Positions 19,399 to 28,110 of a stretch of DNA of 64,000 bases are shown here, piece by piece. The stretch is from Clostridium sp. MB40-C1. Its GTDB lineage: Bacteria > Bacillota > Clostridia > Clostridiales > Clostridiaceae. The stretch is taken from positions 3,186,501-3,250,500 of the forward strand of contig NZ_CP133189.1 of NCBI RefSeq assembly GCF_030913655.1, written 5' to 3'. How positions within the stretch are numbered: position 1 is the stretch's first letter; each line of letters begins with the position of its first letter. The position numbers were made by a program, and so were the translations under genes. Below the pieces are notes generated by a model. The model worked only from the letters and a program-made list of their open reading frames with translations, was not told the origin of the DNA and did no database searches.

Positions 19399-20211
19399 AT
19401 GTTAACAGTGTATGCGGTATCAGATTCAATAGGAGAAACTGCAGAATTAGTTGCAAGGGCTTCAGCTAATCAATTTAGAGCGGACATACAAGTAAAAAGA
19501 ATACCTTATGTAAAAAGTCCGGAAGATGTTAATGAATTTATAAATAGTATAAAAGAGCCCAAGAACGCTACTGTTATTTCTACAGTGGTTTTAGTAGAAG
19601 TAAGGGAGTTCTTAGTCGAAAGGTGCATAGAAAGAGGAATTAATATAGTAAATATTCTAGGACCTTGCATAAGCACTATATCAAGATTGATAGGCATACA
19701 GCCTCAATATGCTCCGGGAGCAGTATGGGAGATGGATGAGAAGTATTTTAAGAAGATAGAAGCTATGGAGTTTGCAATTCAATATGATGATAGTAAAAAT
19801 ATTAGTGGAATAAAGCATGCAGATGTTGTACTGATAGGACTTTCAAGAACTTCAAAAACTCCTTTATGTATGTATTTAGCTAATAAAGGTATAAAAGCTT
19901 TAAATATTCCTTTATTGCCAGAAATACCTATACCAGAAGATTTATTTGAAATAGATAGAAAAAAGATAGTTGGACTTACTATAGATCCTATACAGCTTAT
20001 GGAAATTAGGAAGCATAGATTAAGTAAAATAAGAACTGCTTATAAGGACATTGAATATGCCAATGTTGAAAGAGTATTCGAAGAAATAGACTTTGCTGAA
20101 AAGCTAATGAGAAGGCTAAGGTGTAAAACTATAGATGTAACAAAAAGAGCTATTGAAGATACAGCTTTAATAATAATGAAACAAATAGGACATAATTTCG
20201 ATTACAAATAG
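19399..20211 (+). CDS. Pyruvate,phosphate dikinase regulatory protein (bifunctional kinase/phosphorylase)
   Basis: DUF299-type protein that phosphorylates (ADP-dependent) and dephosphorylates PPDK or PEP synthase on a threonine to switch it off and on. The P-loop-like motif GLSRTSKT is at residues 147-154 of 270, and the family opening YAVSDSIGETAELVARA is at residues 5-21. Length is normal. The ATG follows GAGGGGAG. No ppdK gene lies in the window. It directly precedes the tRNA operon, which has its own promoter, so they are probably separate transcripts. Confidence 0.93.
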   Translation: MLTVYAVSDSIGETAELVARASANQFRADIQVKRIPYVKSPEDVNEFINSIKEPKNATVISTVVLVEVREFLVERCIERGINIVNILGPCISTISRLIGIQPQYAPGAVWEMDEKYFKKIEAMEFAIQYDDSKNISGIKHADVVLIGLSRTSKTPLCMYLANKGIKALNIPLLPEIPIPEDLFEIDRKKIVGLTIDPIQLMEIRKHRLSKIRTAYKDIEYANVERVFEEIDFAEKLMRRLRCKTIDVTKRAIEDTALIIMKQIGHNFDYK

Positions 20212-20281
20212 CAAAAATAAGCAAAATAATAAGGAAAACATGAAAAAACATAAAAAAAAATAAAAAAATATAGAAAAGATG

Positions 20282-20312
20282 TTGACACTTGATCAAATTT
20301 AAGGTATTATAA
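20282..20312 (+). promoter_or_regulatory. Promoter of the tRNA operon
   Basis: TTGACA at 20282-20287, a 17-bp spacer and TATTAT at 20305-20310 (overlapping TATAAT at 20307-20312) form a near-consensus sigma-A promoter about 60 bases before the first tRNA. A small hairpin (AACTC with GAGTT) sits in the leader. Confidence 0.85.
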
Positions 20313-20371
20313 TCTTCGTCGGGTAACGAACTCCACGAATGAGTTTGAAGCCTGAAATGAAAGATAAGTAT

Positions 20372-20446
20372 GGCTCCTTGGTCAAGCGGTCAAGACACCA
20401 CCCTTTCACGGTGGTAACAGGGGTTCGATTCCCCTAGGAGTCACCA
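20372..20446 (+). tRNA. tRNA-Glu (TTC), copy 1
   Basis: Full cloverleaf with acceptor GGCTCCT/AGGAGTC, anticodon TTC in CCCTTTCACGG, T-loop GTTCGATTC and an encoded CCA. First gene of the duplicated block. Confidence 0.97.
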
Positions 20447-20452
20447 TTTTGT

Positions 20453-20528
20453 GGGCGCATAGCTCAGCTGGGAGAGCATCTGCCTTACAAGCAGGGGGTC
20501 ACAGGTTCGAGCCCTGTTGTGCCCACCA
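20453..20528 (+). tRNA. tRNA-Val (TAC), copy 1
   Basis: Acceptor GGGCGCA/TGTGCCC, D-loop AGCTCAGCTGGGAGAGC, anticodon TAC in GCCTTACAAGC, T-loop GTTCGAGCC and encoded CCA. Six bases after tRNA-Glu. Confidence 0.97.
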
Positions 20529-20534
20529 CAATTT

Positions 20535-20611
20535 GGCCTAGTGGCTCAGTTGGTTAGAGTACCGGCCTGTCACGCCGGGGGTCGAGGGTTCGAGTCCCTT
20601 CTAGGTCGCCA
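20535..20611 (+). tRNA. tRNA-Asp (GTC), copy 1
   Basis: Acceptor GGCCTAG/CTAGGTC, anticodon GTC in GCCTGTCACGC, T-loop GTTCGAGTC, discriminator G and encoded CCA. Confidence 0.97.
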
Positions 20612-20614
20612 AAT

Positions 20615-20690
<76 letters not shown>

Positions 20691-20713
20691 ATTTTAAAAT
20701 TGATATATTATTT

Positions 20714-20788
20714 GGCTCCTTGGTCAAGCGGTCAAGACACCACCCTTTCACGGTGGTAACAGGGGTTCGATTCCCCTAGGAGTCACCA
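20714..20788 (+). tRNA. tRNA-Glu (TTC), copy 2
   Basis: Identical in sequence to the tRNA-Glu 342 bases upstream. Confidence 0.97.
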
Positions 20789-20794
20789 TTTTGT

Positions 20795-20870
20795 GGGCGC
20801 ATAGCTCAGCTGGGAGAGCATCTGCCTTACAAGCAGGGGGTCACAGGTTCGAGCCCTGTTGTGCCCACCA
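20795..20870 (+). tRNA. tRNA-Val (TAC), copy 2
   Basis: Identical to the first tRNA-Val, 342 bases upstream. Confidence 0.97.
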
Positions 20871-20876
20871 CAATTT

Positions 20877-20953
20877 GGCCTAGTGGCTCAGTTGGTTAGA
20901 GTACCGGCCTGTCACGCCGGGGGTCGAGGGTTCGAGTCCCTTCTAGGTCGCCA
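20877..20953 (+). tRNA. tRNA-Asp (GTC), copy 2
   Basis: Identical to the first tRNA-Asp, 342 bases upstream. Confidence 0.97.
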
Positions 20954-20956
20954 CAC

Positions 20957-21032
<76 letters not shown>

Positions 21033-21062
21033 AAAACCTTAAGCAAAAGCTTAAGGTTTTTT
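21033..21062 (+). terminator. Terminator of the tRNA operon
   Basis: A 12-bp perfect stem (AAAACCTTAAGC with its complement), an AAAA loop, and a run of T. Confidence 0.95.
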
Positions 21063-21112
21063 ATTGTATAAAATCTAACTATGGTTAAATTCAAACATAA
21101 TATAGTTAATTT

Positions 21113-21162
21113 AAAAAAGAGGTTGTTTCAAAAGCTTAACTTTTAAAACAACCTCTTTTTTA
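21113..21162. terminator. Terminator-like hairpin between the tRNA operon and dnaC
   Basis: A 15-16-bp stem, AAAAAAGAGGTTGTTT with its complement, is closed by a loop that itself contains AAAAGCTTAA. The A-tract and T-tract on the two flanks allow it to terminate in both directions, most obviously the minus-strand dnaD-dnaC transcript. Confidence 0.8.
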
Positions 21163-21205
21163 AGTATGATTTGATATTGGGTATAGTGGATATTCAAGAA
21201 AATTT

Positions 21206-22192
21206 TTAGAGACTCTTCATTCTATGAAGATTTACTTTAACCCGAATATCTTCACCATAGAATTTACACAAAGTAAAATTCCCAAAAAGCCTCGATGTGA
21301 TTCTTTCTGAATAAGTTTTAGAGAGTTCTTCTATATTATAGTTTGTTGATACAATCATATTCTTACTTTTTAATAGTTTAGCATTTAAAAGATTAAATAA
21401 TTCTGTTTTAGAAAAATTATTTATTTGCTCTGTACCCAAATCATCAATAATCAAAAGGTCACAATTAGTAATTAAATCCTCTAACTCTGCATTATTGTTC
21501 AAACGAATTTCTCTTAAATTTTTAATAAGTTCCTCAGCTGTTTTGTATATTACTAAATATCCTCTATCTAACAGTTCTTTCGCAATGCAGTTAGTTAAGA
21601 ATGTTTTTCCAGTTCCAGAGTTACCATAAAAAAGTAGATTATCATTTGTATTTGGAAAGGTCTCAATAAAGTACATTGAAGTTTTAACTATTTCTTCAAT
21701 GTTTTTTCTTGGACTTTTTAAACCATCATGAGTTCTATTTGAGGAATAGCAATTGTACTTAAAGTTATTAAAATTATTATTCTTTAACATTTCGCTTAAC
21801 TCGGAGTCTTTATAATAAAGGCTTACAAGCTTTTGTCTGTAACAATCACATTTCCTAGCTCCTATAAAACCTGTGTCCTTACATTTTTTACATCTATAAT
21901 GAAGGTTTAAATATTCCATATCATAACCGTTAGATACTAATGTTTCAGATTTTTGAATTCTTAAATCTGTGATTTGTTCTCTTAGTTTTTTTAAATGATC
22001 TTCCCTATTTTTAATGTCTTTAAAAGAGCTTATAGATAATTCAATACAGAGTTTATTAATTTTCTTATCTAACTCTGATATTATAGGAAGTTTTTTGTTT
22101 AGATCTTCCTTTCTTTTTTTTAGTTCATTTTCTTCATAAGTTCGGATATCATCATACATTTTTAATATTTCAGATTGGTAACCTTTAATCAT
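21206..22192 (-). CDS. DnaC/DnaI-type helicase loader ATPase
   Basis: AAA+ ATPase of the DnaC/IstB group, thought to load the replicative helicase at origins or stalled forks. The charged N-terminal coiled coil (residues 15-85) is followed by a Cys cluster, CKKCKDTGF...CDC (C101, C104, C115, C117), a probable zinc site. Then come Walker A GNSGTGKT (190-197) and Walker B LLIIDDLG near 245. Length of 328 residues is typical. Its start overlaps the end of the DnaD-domain gene by 8 bases, so the two are translationally coupled, as expected for a primosome pair. Confidence 0.9.
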   Translation of the reverse strand: MIKGYQSEILKMYDDIRTYEENELKKRKEDLNKKLPIISELDKKINKLCIELSISSFKDIKNREDHLKKLREQITDLRIQKSETLVSNGYDMEYLNLHYRCKKCKDTGFIGARKCDCYRQKLVSLYYKDSELSEMLKNNNFNNFKYNCYSSNRTHDGLKSPRKNIEEIVKTSMYFIETFPNTNDNLLFYGNSGTGKTFLTNCIAKELLDRGYLVIYKTAEELIKNLREIRLNNNAELEDLITNCDLLIIDDLGTEQINNFSKTELFNLLNAKLLKSKNMIVSTNYNIEELSKTYSERITSRLFGNFTLCKFYGEDIRVKVNLHRMKSL

Positions 22193-23174
22193 TATTATCC
22201 CATCCTAATAGTTTTTTTTCTAATTCATCGTAGTCATAAGATCGCTGTTCATAATTATTAAAAGAATCATTTCGTGTATTATTGTAATAATTCTTTTTTT
22301 TGTAGCCTGATCTTAGTGTATCCTTTTTCTCTATATCTTCTAGAGTTTTTATATTTGCTTTAAACCAATTATTTAAGATAGCATCTATATATTTAAAATC
22401 TGCTTTATTTATTCTCTCAAAGCAGATGTCGCAAGCTCTGTAAATTACATCTAGAGGAAATTTGTACACATTAATCCACTTTTCAAGAATTTGTTCTTGA
22501 GGCTTCATTACTTCATTACCTTGAACACCTAGGTATTTGAGTATTTTTTTTATATTTAGCCACTTATCTTCATGTTTTTTAATGAAATTTTGTGCATCAT
22601 CAATAGTTCTTATTTTTGCATCGTGCCAAGTAATGGCTATTTTTTCTATATATCTGTAATCAGTTTTACCTTTAGATATGCTGTATTGAATTAAAAGAAG
22701 TATAATTTCAGGAGTATAGTTGAAATCTTTTTGCCAGCTTAAGTACATAGACATTTCTTTAGAAGATAAGGGTCTTCCAAGAAGTTTTTCTATATCATGC
22801 ATCATATCTTTTATAGAGCTGTCTTCTAATTCAGATGTAATACTTAAGTTATCTACAGGTATCTCTTTATTAGATAATTTAATTAAATTTAGAAATTCTA
22901 TAGAGTAATTTCCCATAGAATCTATTTGAGTAATATTTATTATGCCTTCTTTATTCCAGTAATCCCAAGCTATTAAAATTTCTTCTTCACTTAAATTTAG
23001 CATAGATGAAATACTTTCGGAATTTATTCCTAGTTCACCAGAAATACAGTATCTAAGACCTAGAAGATATACTTTTATGTAGGTACCTTCAGCTTTAGGC
23101 ATGTATTTATCTATAAATATATTACTAACTGGTGTATAATCTAAATCCTTATGTTTAAACATGAATGTAGTCAT
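22185..23174 (-). CDS. DnaD-domain replication initiation protein
   Basis: Primosomal protein that remodels DNA and recruits the helicase loader. Length is 329 residues. The first 90 residues form a DnaD/DnaB2-type winged-helix start (HKDLDYTPVSNIFIDKYM). DnaD/DnaB2 repeats follow in the middle and C-terminal half, around LGRPLSSKEMSMYLSW and MKPQEQILEKWINVYKFPLDVIYRAC. I chose ATG 23174 behind AAAGGTGA; the upstream in-frame GTG at 23198 is further from any ribosome binding site. It overlaps the DnaC-like gene by 8 bases and is divergent from the fatty-acid operon. Confidence 0.88.
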   Translation of the reverse strand: MTTFMFKHKDLDYTPVSNIFIDKYMPKAEGTYIKVYLLGLRYCISGELGINSESISSMLNLSEEEILIAWDYWNKEGIINITQIDSMGNYSIEFLNLIKLSNKEIPVDNLSITSELEDSSIKDMMHDIEKLLGRPLSSKEMSMYLSWQKDFNYTPEIILLLIQYSISKGKTDYRYIEKIAITWHDAKIRTIDDAQNFIKKHEDKWLNIKKILKYLGVQGNEVMKPQEQILEKWINVYKFPLDVIYRACDICFERINKADFKYIDAILNNWFKANIKTLEDIEKKDTLRSGYKKKNYYNNTRNDSFNNYEQRSYDYDELEKKLLGWDNND

Positions 23175-23409
23175 GCAATCTTCACCTTTCTTTACCACTA
23201 TATATTGTATCTCTAATATTTAATTATAACAAAATATAGTAATATCCTCAAATCATAATTTTTAAAAGTAATTACTAACTAGGTTCTAATAAAGGATTAT
23301 TTTAATTTTTATATAATAAAAGTATTTAAGTTAAAGTTAAAAATAAGAATCTAATGTATTATTTAATAATTATTATATACAATAATTATTAATAATTAAA
23401 CTTAAAAAG

Positions 23410-23467
23410 TTGACAGCATAATATTTTTAATATATACTTTGACTATCAAAATATTTGATTATCGAAA
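23410..23467 (+). promoter_or_regulatory. Promoter of the fatty-acid operon with two FabT-like operators
   Basis: TTGACA (23410-23415), 17 bp, TATACT (23433-23438) is a consensus-like promoter. Immediately downstream lie TTTGACTATCAAA (23438-23450) and TTTGATTATCGAAA (23454-23467). Both match the streptococcal FabT site, TTTGATTATCAAA, within one or two bases, and their centres are 16 bp apart. Placement over and after the -10 fits repression by blocking RNA polymerase. The first gene downstream is a MarR-family FabT candidate, so this looks autoregulated. Confidence 0.85.
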
Positions 23468-23514
23468 AATATAAAAATTGGTTTTTAATATTAAGAAAAT
23501 GGTGATATATAGAT

Positions 23515-23979
23515 ATGGAAAATAAGTCTATAAAGGCAGTAGTAAATGAACTATTAGTGGATATTTTTAATGATATATTAACAATTGAGCAAACTGCTCT
23601 TAAATCAGGAAAATTAAATGATTTATCAGTTACAGAAGTGCATACTATAGCAGAAATAGGTATGTACGAGCCTAGAACTATGTCAGAAGTTGCTGCTGAC
23701 TTAGGAATTACTGTAGGAACTCTTACAGCATCTATAAATAACTTAGTTAAAAAAGGTTATGTAGAAAGAAAAAGAGATGATAAAGATAGAAGAGTTGTAA
23801 AAATTACTTTAACACGTAGAGGGAAGCTTGCTTATAGAGTACATGAAAAATTTCACATTGACATGGTTAACGAGAGTATTAAGGGGTTAACAGAAGATGA
23901 TGAAAAGTTATTAGTTTGTGCATTAGGAAAGCTCAATGAATTTTTTAAGGATAAATATCACATAACTAATAAAAAATAA
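23515..23979 (+). CDS. fabT: MarR-family regulator of fatty-acid synthesis (FabT-type)
   Basis: A 154-residue MarR winged-helix protein, with the recognition region MSEVAADLGITVGTLTASINNLVKKGYVERKRDDKDRR in the centre (residues about 56-95). It is the first gene of the type II fatty-acid operon, 21 bases before fabH, exactly as in streptococci, where FabT represses the operon with acyl-ACP as corepressor. Two FabT-like operators overlap its promoter. Clostridial operons can carry this arrangement in place of the FapR system. The role is inferred from synteny and operator match. Confidence 0.85.
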   Translation: MENKSIKAVVNELLVDIFNDILTIEQTALKSGKLNDLSVTEVHTIAEIGMYEPRTMSEVAADLGITVGTLTASINNLVKKGYVERKRDDKDRRVVKITLTRRGKLAYRVHEKFHIDMVNESIKGLTEDDEKLLVCALGKLNEFFKDKYHITNKK

Positions 23980-24000
23980 ACAAGGAAAAGGTAAATAAAT

Positions 24001-24978
24001 ATGTATGAGGTTAAAATTATTGGAACGGGGAGTTATGCACCATCTAATATAGTTACAAATGATGATATATCAAAGTTTGTAGATACAAATAATAGTTGGA
24101 TAGTAGAAAGAACAGGAATAAAGGAAAGAAGAATTTCTAAAGATGAAAATACTTCTGTTCTTGCAACTAAAGCAGCGAAAGTAGCTTTAAAAAGCTCAAA
24201 AATAGCACCAGAAGAAATAGATTTAATTATAGTAGCAACGGGAAGTCCAGATTATTTTATTCCGTCTACAGCTTGTATTGTACAAAAGGAGCTTGAGGCA
24301 TTCAATGCGACTTGTTTAGATATATCTGCAGCTTGTACAGGGTTTATATATGGAATTAATATTGCATCTCAATTTATTAGAACAGGTCAATCAAAAACAG
24401 CACTAGTTATAGGAGCAGAAGTATTGTCTAAAATAATTGATTGGGAAGATAGGGGAACTTGCATATTATTTGGAGATGGGGCAGGGGCAGCTGTTCTTAA
24501 AAGAAGTAATGAAAAAGGTATTATATCAATTTATACAGGTGCAGATGGTAGAGGTGGAGAGTTTTTAGAGTGCCCTGCTGTACCATTAAATAATTTGTTT
24601 ACTGAAACAAAAGTAGAAAATAAAAATATAGTAACTATGAATGGAAGAGAAATTTTTAAGTTTGCTGTAAAGATAATAAAAGAATGTGTAGATAAGGTAT
24701 TAGAAGACTCAGGATATAGTTTAGAAGATATAAAATATATAGTTCCTCATCAAGCTAATACACGAATTATAGAAGCTGCAGCTAAAAGACTAAAAACAGA
24801 TGAAGATAAATTTTATTTAAATTTAGATCGTTATGGAAATACATCAGGAGCAACTATAGCCATTGCTTTAGATGAAATGGTTCAAAAAGGGCTTCTTAAT
24901 AAAGGAGATAAGATTATTCTTGTAGGCTTTGGAGGAGGACTTACCTTTGGTGCAGAGCTTATCGAGTGGAGTATTTAA
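24001..24978 (+). CDS. fabH: Beta-ketoacyl-ACP synthase III
   Basis: Condenses acetyl-CoA or another short acyl-CoA with malonyl-ACP to start fatty-acid synthesis. The Cys-His-Asn triad is visible: C112 in ISAACTGF, His in VPHQANTR near residue 248, and Asn in GNTSGATIA near 280. Length of 325 residues is normal. Second gene of the operon. Confidence 0.97.
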   Translation: MYEVKIIGTGSYAPSNIVTNDDISKFVDTNNSWIVERTGIKERRISKDENTSVLATKAAKVALKSSKIAPEEIDLIIVATGSPDYFIPSTACIVQKELEAFNATCLDISAACTGFIYGINIASQFIRTGQSKTALVIGAEVLSKIIDWEDRGTCILFGDGAGAAVLKRSNEKGIISIYTGADGRGGEFLECPAVPLNNLFTETKVENKNIVTMNGREIFKFAVKIIKECVDKVLEDSGYSLEDIKYIVPHQANTRIIEAAAKRLKTDEDKFYLNLDRYGNTSGATIAIALDEMVQKGLLNKGDKIILVGFGGGLTFGAELIEWSI

Positions 24979-25022
24979 TTATAAATTAAAATAAATGATT
25001 ACAAGTTTAGGAGGATTTTATT

Positions 25023-25253
25023 ATGACATTTGAAAGAGTTAGAAAGGTTGTTGCTGAGCATTTATCTATGAATGAAAGTGAAATATTATTAGGTTCAAAT
25101 TTTTCTGATGATTTAGGAATAGATTCATTAGATATTTTTGAAATAGTAATGGAGCTTGAAGAAGAATTTGATATGGAAATTCCTACTGAAGATCTTGAAG
25201 ACATGAAAAAAATTGAAGATTTAGTATCTTATATTAACTCAAAATCTAAATAA
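25023..25253 (+). CDS. acpP: Acyl carrier protein
   Basis: A 76-residue acidic helical carrier for growing acyl chains. The phosphopantetheine site is Ser35 in LGIDSLDIFE. The ribosome binding site is AGGAGG. A weak hairpin with a T-rich tail follows at 25278-25299, which may raise acpP mRNA relative to the downstream genes. Confidence 0.98.
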   Translation: MTFERVRKVVAEHLSMNESEILLGSNFSDDLGIDSLDIFEIVMELEEEFDMEIPTEDLEDMKKIEDLVSYINSKSK

Positions 25254-25277
25254 TTTTGTAAAAAAAGATTAATAATG

Positions 25278-25307
25278 GACTGCTTACATGTCAGCAGTCT
25301 TATTTTA
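25278..25307 (+). terminator. Probable partial terminator after acpP
   Basis: A 7-bp stem (GACTGCT with AGCAGTC) and 8-nt loop are followed by TTATTTTAT. It is too weak for full termination and lies inside the operon, so partial attenuation is more likely. Confidence 0.6.
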
Positions 25308-25330
25308 TAGGAATTATAGGAGAGAATAAC

Positions 25331-26263
25331 ATGGCTAATTATGATTTATTTAAAAAATTAGGAATAAAATATCCAATAATTCAAGGGGCAATGGCTTGGA
25401 TAGCTGACAGCTCATTAGCGGCTGCTGTATCAAATGCAGGAGGACTTGGGATTATTGCAGGAGGAAATGCTCCTGTAGAGTATGTAAGACAAGAAATTAG
25501 AAAAGCTAAGGAACTTACAGATAAGCCTTTTGGCGTAAATATAATGCTATTAAGCGAAAATGCTGAAGAAATTGCTAAACTTGTATGTGAAGAAGGAGTA
25601 AAAGTTGTAACTACTGGTGCAGGCAGCCCAGGAAAGTACATGGATATGTGGAAGTCTCATGGTATAAGTGTAATTCCTGTAGTAGCATCTGTAGCTCTAG
25701 CAAGAAGAATGGAGAAAAACGGAGCTGATGCTGTTATTGCAGAAGGATGCGAAGCAGGAGGACATATTGGAGAACTAACAACTATGACACTAGTTCCACA
25801 AGTTGTTGATGCAGTAAACATACCTGTTATAGCAGCTGGAGGAATTGGAGATGGACGTGGAATAGCAGCAGCATTCATGTTAGGAGCAAGTGGAGTTCAA
25901 GTTGGAACAAGATTTTTAGTTGCTCATGAATGTATTATTCATCCAAATTATAAAAGTAAAATTATAAAAGCTAAAGATATAGATACAATAGTTACAGGAA
26001 GGCCAACAGGGCATCCTGTTAGAGTTTTAAGAAATAAATTAGCTAGAAAGTTTAAAGAACTGGAAAAAGACGCATCATATATTGAGGAGTTTGAAAGATT
26101 AGGAAGTGGAGCTCTTGCAAAAGCAGTTAGAGACGGAGATACAGAGATGGGTTCTGTTATGGCAGGACAAATAGCTGGAATGATAAATAAAGAGCAGAGC
26201 TGTAATGAAATAATACAGGAAATGTTTAATGAAGCTAAAAAGCTAGGAGGTTATCATGAGTAA
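25331..26263 (+). CDS. fabK: Enoyl-ACP reductase II, FMN-dependent
   Basis: Last reductive step of each elongation cycle; the triclosan-resistant alternative to FabI. Nitronate-monooxygenase-like TIM barrel of 310 residues. It begins YPIIQGAMAWIAD, with the FMN-binding stretches AGGLGIIAGGNAP and IPVIAAGGIGDGRGIAAA. It overlaps fabD by 8 bases. No fabI is seen in the window. Confidence 0.96.
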   Translation: MANYDLFKKLGIKYPIIQGAMAWIADSSLAAAVSNAGGLGIIAGGNAPVEYVRQEIRKAKELTDKPFGVNIMLLSENAEEIAKLVCEEGVKVVTTGAGSPGKYMDMWKSHGISVIPVVASVALARRMEKNGADAVIAEGCEAGGHIGELTTMTLVPQVVDAVNIPVIAAGGIGDGRGIAAAFMLGASGVQVGTRFLVAHECIIHPNYKSKIIKAKDIDTIVTGRPTGHPVRVLRNKLARKFKELEKDASYIEEFERLGSGALAKAVRDGDTEMGSVMAGQIAGMINKEQSCNEIIQEMFNEAKKLGGYHE

Positions 26264-27197
26264 AATAGCATTTTTGTTTTCAGGTCAAGGCGCTCAATAT
26301 GTGGGAATGGGAAAAGAACTTTATGATAACTTTCAAGAGTGCAGAGAGATCTATAAAAAAGCAGATGAAGCTTTAGGATTTTCAATAAGTAATTTATGTT
26401 TTGAAGGGAAAAAAGAGGACTTAAATAAAACTGAAAATACTCAACCTGCTATTGTTACTACAAGCATAGCAGCGTTAAAGGCCTTGGAAAGATCTGGAGT
26501 TAAAGCTGATGTTACAGCAGGGCTCAGTCTTGGAGAATATTCGGCTTTAGTTTATAGTGGGGTTTTAGATTTTAAAGAAGCTGTAAAGGTTGTTAAAAAG
26601 AGAGGAAAATACATGCAAGAAGCTGTACCAGAAGGAATTGGTACTATGGCTGCAATTTTAGGCCTTGATAATGATAAAGTTAAGGAAGCTTGTGAATTTG
26701 CAAGTAGTGAAGGAATTGTAGAAGTAGCAAATTACAATTGCCCTGGACAAATAGTTATTGCCGGGGAAATAAAAGCTGTTGAAGTTGCTTCTGAAAAGGC
26801 AAAAGAGCTTGGTGCTAAAAGAGTTATGATGCTTTCAGTAAGTGCACCTTTTCATACTAGAATGCTTCAAAGTGCGGGTATTAAGCTTTATGAAGAATTA
26901 AAAAATATAGAGCTTAAAGACATGAAAGTTCCCGTTTTAACTAATGTTACTGGCAATTATATTGAAGATATAAAAAATATAAAAGAAATTTTGAAAAATC
27001 AGGTTATGAGTTCTGTTAGGTGGGAAGATATTATAAAAAATATGCTTAATGATGGAGTAGATACATTTATAGAGATAGGGCCAGGAAAAGCTCTTAGTGG
27101 ATTTGTGAAAAAGATAGATAGAACAGTTAAGATACTTAATGTGGAAGATGTTAAATCATTAGAAAAGACGGTAGAAGCTTTAAAAGGAGGAATTTAA
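26256..27197 (+). CDS. fabD: Malonyl-CoA:ACP transacylase
   Basis: Transfers malonyl from CoA to ACP. The nucleophile is S91 in GLSLGEYSAL, and the N-terminal FSGQGAQYVGMG and the later APFHTRML (His) blocks are intact. The 313-residue length is usual. Translationally coupled to fabK by an 8-base overlap. Confidence 0.97.
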   Translation: MSKIAFLFSGQGAQYVGMGKELYDNFQECREIYKKADEALGFSISNLCFEGKKEDLNKTENTQPAIVTTSIAALKALERSGVKADVTAGLSLGEYSALVYSGVLDFKEAVKVVKKRGKYMQEAVPEGIGTMAAILGLDNDKVKEACEFASSEGIVEVANYNCPGQIVIAGEIKAVEVASEKAKELGAKRVMMLSVSAPFHTRMLQSAGIKLYEELKNIELKDMKVPVLTNVTGNYIEDIKNIKEILKNQVMSSVRWEDIIKNMLNDGVDTFIEIGPGKALSGFVKKIDRTVKILNVEDVKSLEKTVEALKGGI

Positions 27198-27200
27198 GTT

Positions 27201-27953
27201 ATGGATAATAAAGTGCTTGCAGGTAAAAATGCAGTTGTTACGGGTGCTAGCAGAGGAATAGGAAAAGCTATTGCTATAAAATTAGCGGAGATGGGAGCTA
27301 ATGTAGTTTTAAATTATAGAAGTAGTGAAGCTTCAGTGGCAGAAGTTGCAAAAGCAATAGAAGAAAAAGGTGTTAAAGCAGTAGTTGTTCAAGGTGATGT
27401 AAGTAAGTTTCAAGATGCTAAAAAAATAATTGATACAGCTGTTGAAATATTAGGAAATGTTGACATTCTAGTAAATAACGCTGGAATAACTAAAGACGGA
27501 TTAATTATGAGAATGAAAGAAGAAGATTTTGATAGAGTTATAGAGGTTAATTTAAAAGGTGTATTTAACTGTACTAGACATGTTGTACCACTAATGACTA
27601 AGCAAAGAAGTGGAAGAATAATTAATATATCTTCTTTTGTAGGTCTTGTAGGAAATGCTGGTCAAACAAATTATGCAGCAGCAAAAGCTGGAATTCTTGG
27701 ATTTACAAAATCTTTAGCAAGAGAAATTGCTTCAAGAGGAATAACTGCAAATGCTATTGCACCAGGATTTATAGAAAGTGATATGACAGATGTTGTGCCA
27801 GAAAAAATAAAAGAAATGGTAAAGAATAATATACCGTTAAAAGAATTTGGTAAACCAGAAGATATAGCAGAAGCAGTAGGATTTTTAGCATCACCAGGAG
27901 CAAGATATATGACAGGGCAAGTTCTTAGTGTTGATGGTGGAATGTATATGTAG
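27201..27953 (+). CDS. fabG: 3-oxoacyl-ACP reductase
   Basis: NADPH-dependent short-chain dehydrogenase that reduces 3-oxoacyl-ACP. TGASRGIG at 14-21, NNAG at 92-95, Ser144, Tyr158 and Lys162 form the cofactor site and catalytic set. The ribosome binding site AAAAGGAGG overlaps the end of fabD. A CTAG-rich intergenic repeat separates it from fabF. Confidence 0.97.
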   Translation: MDNKVLAGKNAVVTGASRGIGKAIAIKLAEMGANVVLNYRSSEASVAEVAKAIEEKGVKAVVVQGDVSKFQDAKKIIDTAVEILGNVDILVNNAGITKDGLIMRMKEEDFDRVIEVNLKGVFNCTRHVVPLMTKQRSGRIINISSFVGLVGNAGQTNYAAAKAGILGFTKSLAREIASRGITANAIAPGFIESDMTDVVPEKIKEMVKNNIPLKEFGKPEDIAEAVGFLASPGARYMTGQVLSVDGGMYM

Positions 27954-27963
27954 TAATTAGTTA

Positions 27964-28037
27964 ACAGTAACCAGTTGGAAGATACCAGTGACTAGTGACC
28001 AGATAGAAGTTGATTTGAATTTCTGGTTACTGGTATT
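27964..28037. repeat. CTAG/CCAG-rich intergenic inverted repeat
   Basis: Between fabG and fabF, copies of a short unit (AGTAACCAGT, ACCAGTGACTAGTGACCAG, CTGGTTACTGGT) form an imperfect inverted repeat. Similar CTAG-rich segments occur at 33553-33586, 33692-33720 and 37557-37675, always between genes. Confidence 0.55.
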
Positions 28038-28110
28038 TGTCTGTACTTTTACTAGCTTAAAGGAGTAAATTAGGAATTAAAATAAACGGATTGAAGAGGA
28101 GTGAATTAAG

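Noticed and set aside
20316-20370. Leader of the tRNA operon considered as a riboswitch.
   Set aside because: Only a 5-bp hairpin is present and it leads directly into tRNA genes; no aptamer-like conserved core is visible.
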